Assembly: GCF_013177655.1 (NCBI RefSeq)
Contig: NZ_CP035946.1
Span: 434,001 to 498,000 of the forward strand
Direction of reading: 5' to 3'
Source: Campylobacter canadensis
GTDB lineage: Bacteria; Campylobacterota; Campylobacteria; Campylobacterales; Campylobacteraceae
Length of the DNA stretch: 64,000 nt
Position numbers and translations under genes: made by a program
Notes under the pieces: model-generated
What the model saw: the letters and a program-made list of their open reading frames with translations, nothing else
What the model was told of the DNA's origin: nothing
Databases searched by the model: none
Shown here: piece by piece, positions 63,049-64,000 of the stretch
Numbering within the stretch: the stretch's first letter is position 1
How the letters are laid out: the number at the start of each line of letters is the position of its first letter

Positions 63049-63726
63049 TTATTCATCAATATGTTCTTTAAAAGAAGTAAGCTCTTGCATATTGATTTTT
63101 GAAAATTGAGTAGGAAGTCTTGTTTGAAAGGGCTTTTTTTCCATTGATAAGGCTATGTAATTTTTCTTTACGCTAGGTGCGCTTAGGCTATAATGAAGCC
63201 TTTCAATATCTACTAAATAATCAATAATTTTTGCAATATGAGCGAATAAAATTGAGCTTTTATGCTCTTTTAAAGCTTGGCTAAATTCATTAATAACACA
63301 GTTTATCACATCAGCAAATAATTCTTTAGCAAACTCATCTTGATTGTGCTTGCAAAAATAAGCTTGTGCAAAAAACAATACATTAAAACTATCTTCGTTA
63401 TCGCTTATACTCTTGCTAATACTTGCTTTATTAAATATTTTTATTGTTTTAATTTTTAATTGCCCATTATCCCTACCTTCATCATAAAAAGAAGCATCAA
63501 AAGGCACATTAACATAAGAAAAATCATAAAACACAGCATTTTGTTCTTTTTTGTATTCATCAAAACTACAATCTAAAATTGCTTTAAATTCTTCTTTTAA
63601 ATCTTCTAAGTTATCATAAAAAAATCTTGCTTGTTCAAGAATTATTTTATATTCATCATTATTAGCAAAACTTAAAATTCTAGCTAAAAATTCATAAAAA
63701 TAAGCCCTAACTTTGTTTAATTGCAT
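63049..63726 (-). CDS. TorD-like redox-enzyme chaperone
   Basis: A 225-residue all-helical protein with YEFLARILSF at the N-terminus and PFDASFYDEGRDNGQ in the middle, matching the TorD family of chaperones that bind Tat signal peptides and help insert molybdopterin. The client is not in view. It overlaps the upstream Cys-rich gene by 20 bp, suggesting an operon with a molybdenum enzyme such as formate dehydrogenase; that link is inference. Confidence 0.7.
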   Translation of the reverse strand: MQLNKVRAYFYEFLARILSFANNDEYKIILEQARFFYDNLEDLKEEFKAILDCSFDEYKKEQNAVFYDFSYVNVPFDASFYDEGRDNGQLKIKTIKIFNKASISKSISDNEDSFNVLFFAQAYFCKHNQDEFAKELFADVINCVINEFSQALKEHKSSILFAHIAKIIDYLVDIERLHYSLSAPSVKKNYIALSMEKKPFQTRLPTQFSKINMQELTSFKEHIDE

Positions 63727-64000
63727 TTTTAATCTCCTTAAAATTTTTTAATCTTTGTTTTATGCCATCTTCATATTTAACACTATCATCAACAAAAGAA
63801 GCGTGTTTTAACATCATTATTTTTGCCTTACAATCAGCACAGCAGTATAAAGAATATTCTTTTAAATAATCGCTACTAAATTGCAAGGCTAAAATTGATG
63901 CAATTTTTTCAATTGATTTTTTTGTAGCAAATTCTTTTTTGCATTCTAAACAGGCAAATAATTCATCTTGCGCTAGTTGTTGATAAGTAAAAAAGCTCTT
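63707..64000 (-). CDS. C-terminus of a Cys-rich, probably 4Fe-4S, protein (partial)
   Basis: An open frame enters from the right edge and stops at 63709-63707. Its about 97 visible residues contain a CLECKKEFATKKSIEKI segment and, about 35 residues on, YCCADCKAKIMMLKH: two CxxC pairs that could bind zinc or close an iron-sulfur domain. This tail is like those of ferredoxin-type proteins encoded before TorD-like genes in Campylobacter. It overlaps the TorD-like start by 20 bp. Confidence 0.6.
   Translation of the reverse strand, partial: KSFFTYQQLAQDELFACLECKKEFATKKSIEKIASILALQFSSDYLKEYSLYCCADCKAKIMMLKHASFVDDSVKYEDGIKQRLKNFKEIKNAIKQS

Noticed and set aside
1-64000. tRNA, rRNA, CRISPR, insertion sequence or prophage
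   Set aside because: All intergenic gaps were read; none has cloverleaf-like sequence, spaced repeats, transposase or phage genes.

Overview
The window is a dense, very AT-rich (by eye about 70-75% A+T) bacterial chromosome segment. Gene content and order point to the genus Campylobacter or a close relative in the Campylobacterota. Blocks that I recall as syntenic with C. jejuni are rplU-rpmA-obgE, trpS-serS-pflB, the run tRNA methyltransferase / YkgJ / TPR / (trpC position) / HIT / selU, ilvE with an SPFH gene and DUF2393 genes, and the NiFe hydrogenase genes hydABCD. It is probably not C. jejuni itself, because it carries a complete citrate lyase locus, an LpoB/YcfL lipoprotein operon and a multihaem cytochrome operon that I do not associate with that species. 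No rRNA, tRNA, CRISPR array, insertion sequence or prophage was seen.

Layout. 1-832: tail of a probable NagZ gene and a TIGR02757-family gene. 833-1454: the only long gene-free stretch. 1455-6446 (minus): five-gene envelope operon (COG3014-like lipoprotein, YcfL-like, LpoB-like, an LPP20-like periplasmic protein, a CsgG-like protein). 6506-13323 (minus): dcuA, ppx/gppA, a two-component pair whose regulator is of the HP1043/HsrA type, folB, plsY and a PilZ protein. 13511-15220 (plus): rplU, rpmA, obgE with a structured leader. 15244-16087: MarR regulator and cupin with a candidate operator between them. 16137-24555: citrate fermentation locus, citAB-citS-citDEF on the minus strand and citC-citXG divergently on the plus strand. 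24605-27416: FecBCD-type metal/haem ABC transporter. 27413-33010 (minus): respiratory operon of an octahaem cytochrome resembling MccA sulfite reductase, a rhodanese/hexahaem/cytochrome b fusion protein, a small lipoprotein and a metallophosphoesterase. 33240-37711 (minus): trpS-serS-pflB. 37787-44777 (plus): a flavoprotein, a long coiled-coil protein and the Cj0495-Cj0500-like block, with a shrunken TrpC-like protein where trpC is expected. 44790-48049: ribokinase, nucleoside hydrolase and a DcuC-family carrier. 48201-49514: brnQ. 49634-58930: uptake hydrogenase structural and maturation operon hydABCDE-hypFBCD. 58951-64000: msrP, ilvE, SPFH protein, two DUF2393 proteins, a TorD-like chaperone and the end of a Cys-rich, probably Fe-S, protein.

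How they fit. The picture is an anaerobic or microaerobic respirer using hydrogen as donor (HydABC) and C4-dicarboxylates (DcuA). It imports and cleaves citrate (CitS, CitDEF); the oxaloacetate could feed fumarate respiration, since no oxaloacetate decarboxylase is present here. It probably reduces a sulfur oxyanion in the periplasm with the octahaem protein, taking electrons from quinol through the rhodanese-cytochrome fusion. That operon is the best candidate for an under-described system: the pairing of an MccA-like enzyme with a three-module rhodanese/hexahaem/membrane cytochrome b protein suggests a thiosulfate or sulfite pathway in which the rhodanese handles sulfane sulfur. That role is inference; the domain architecture and haem motifs are read directly from the sequence.
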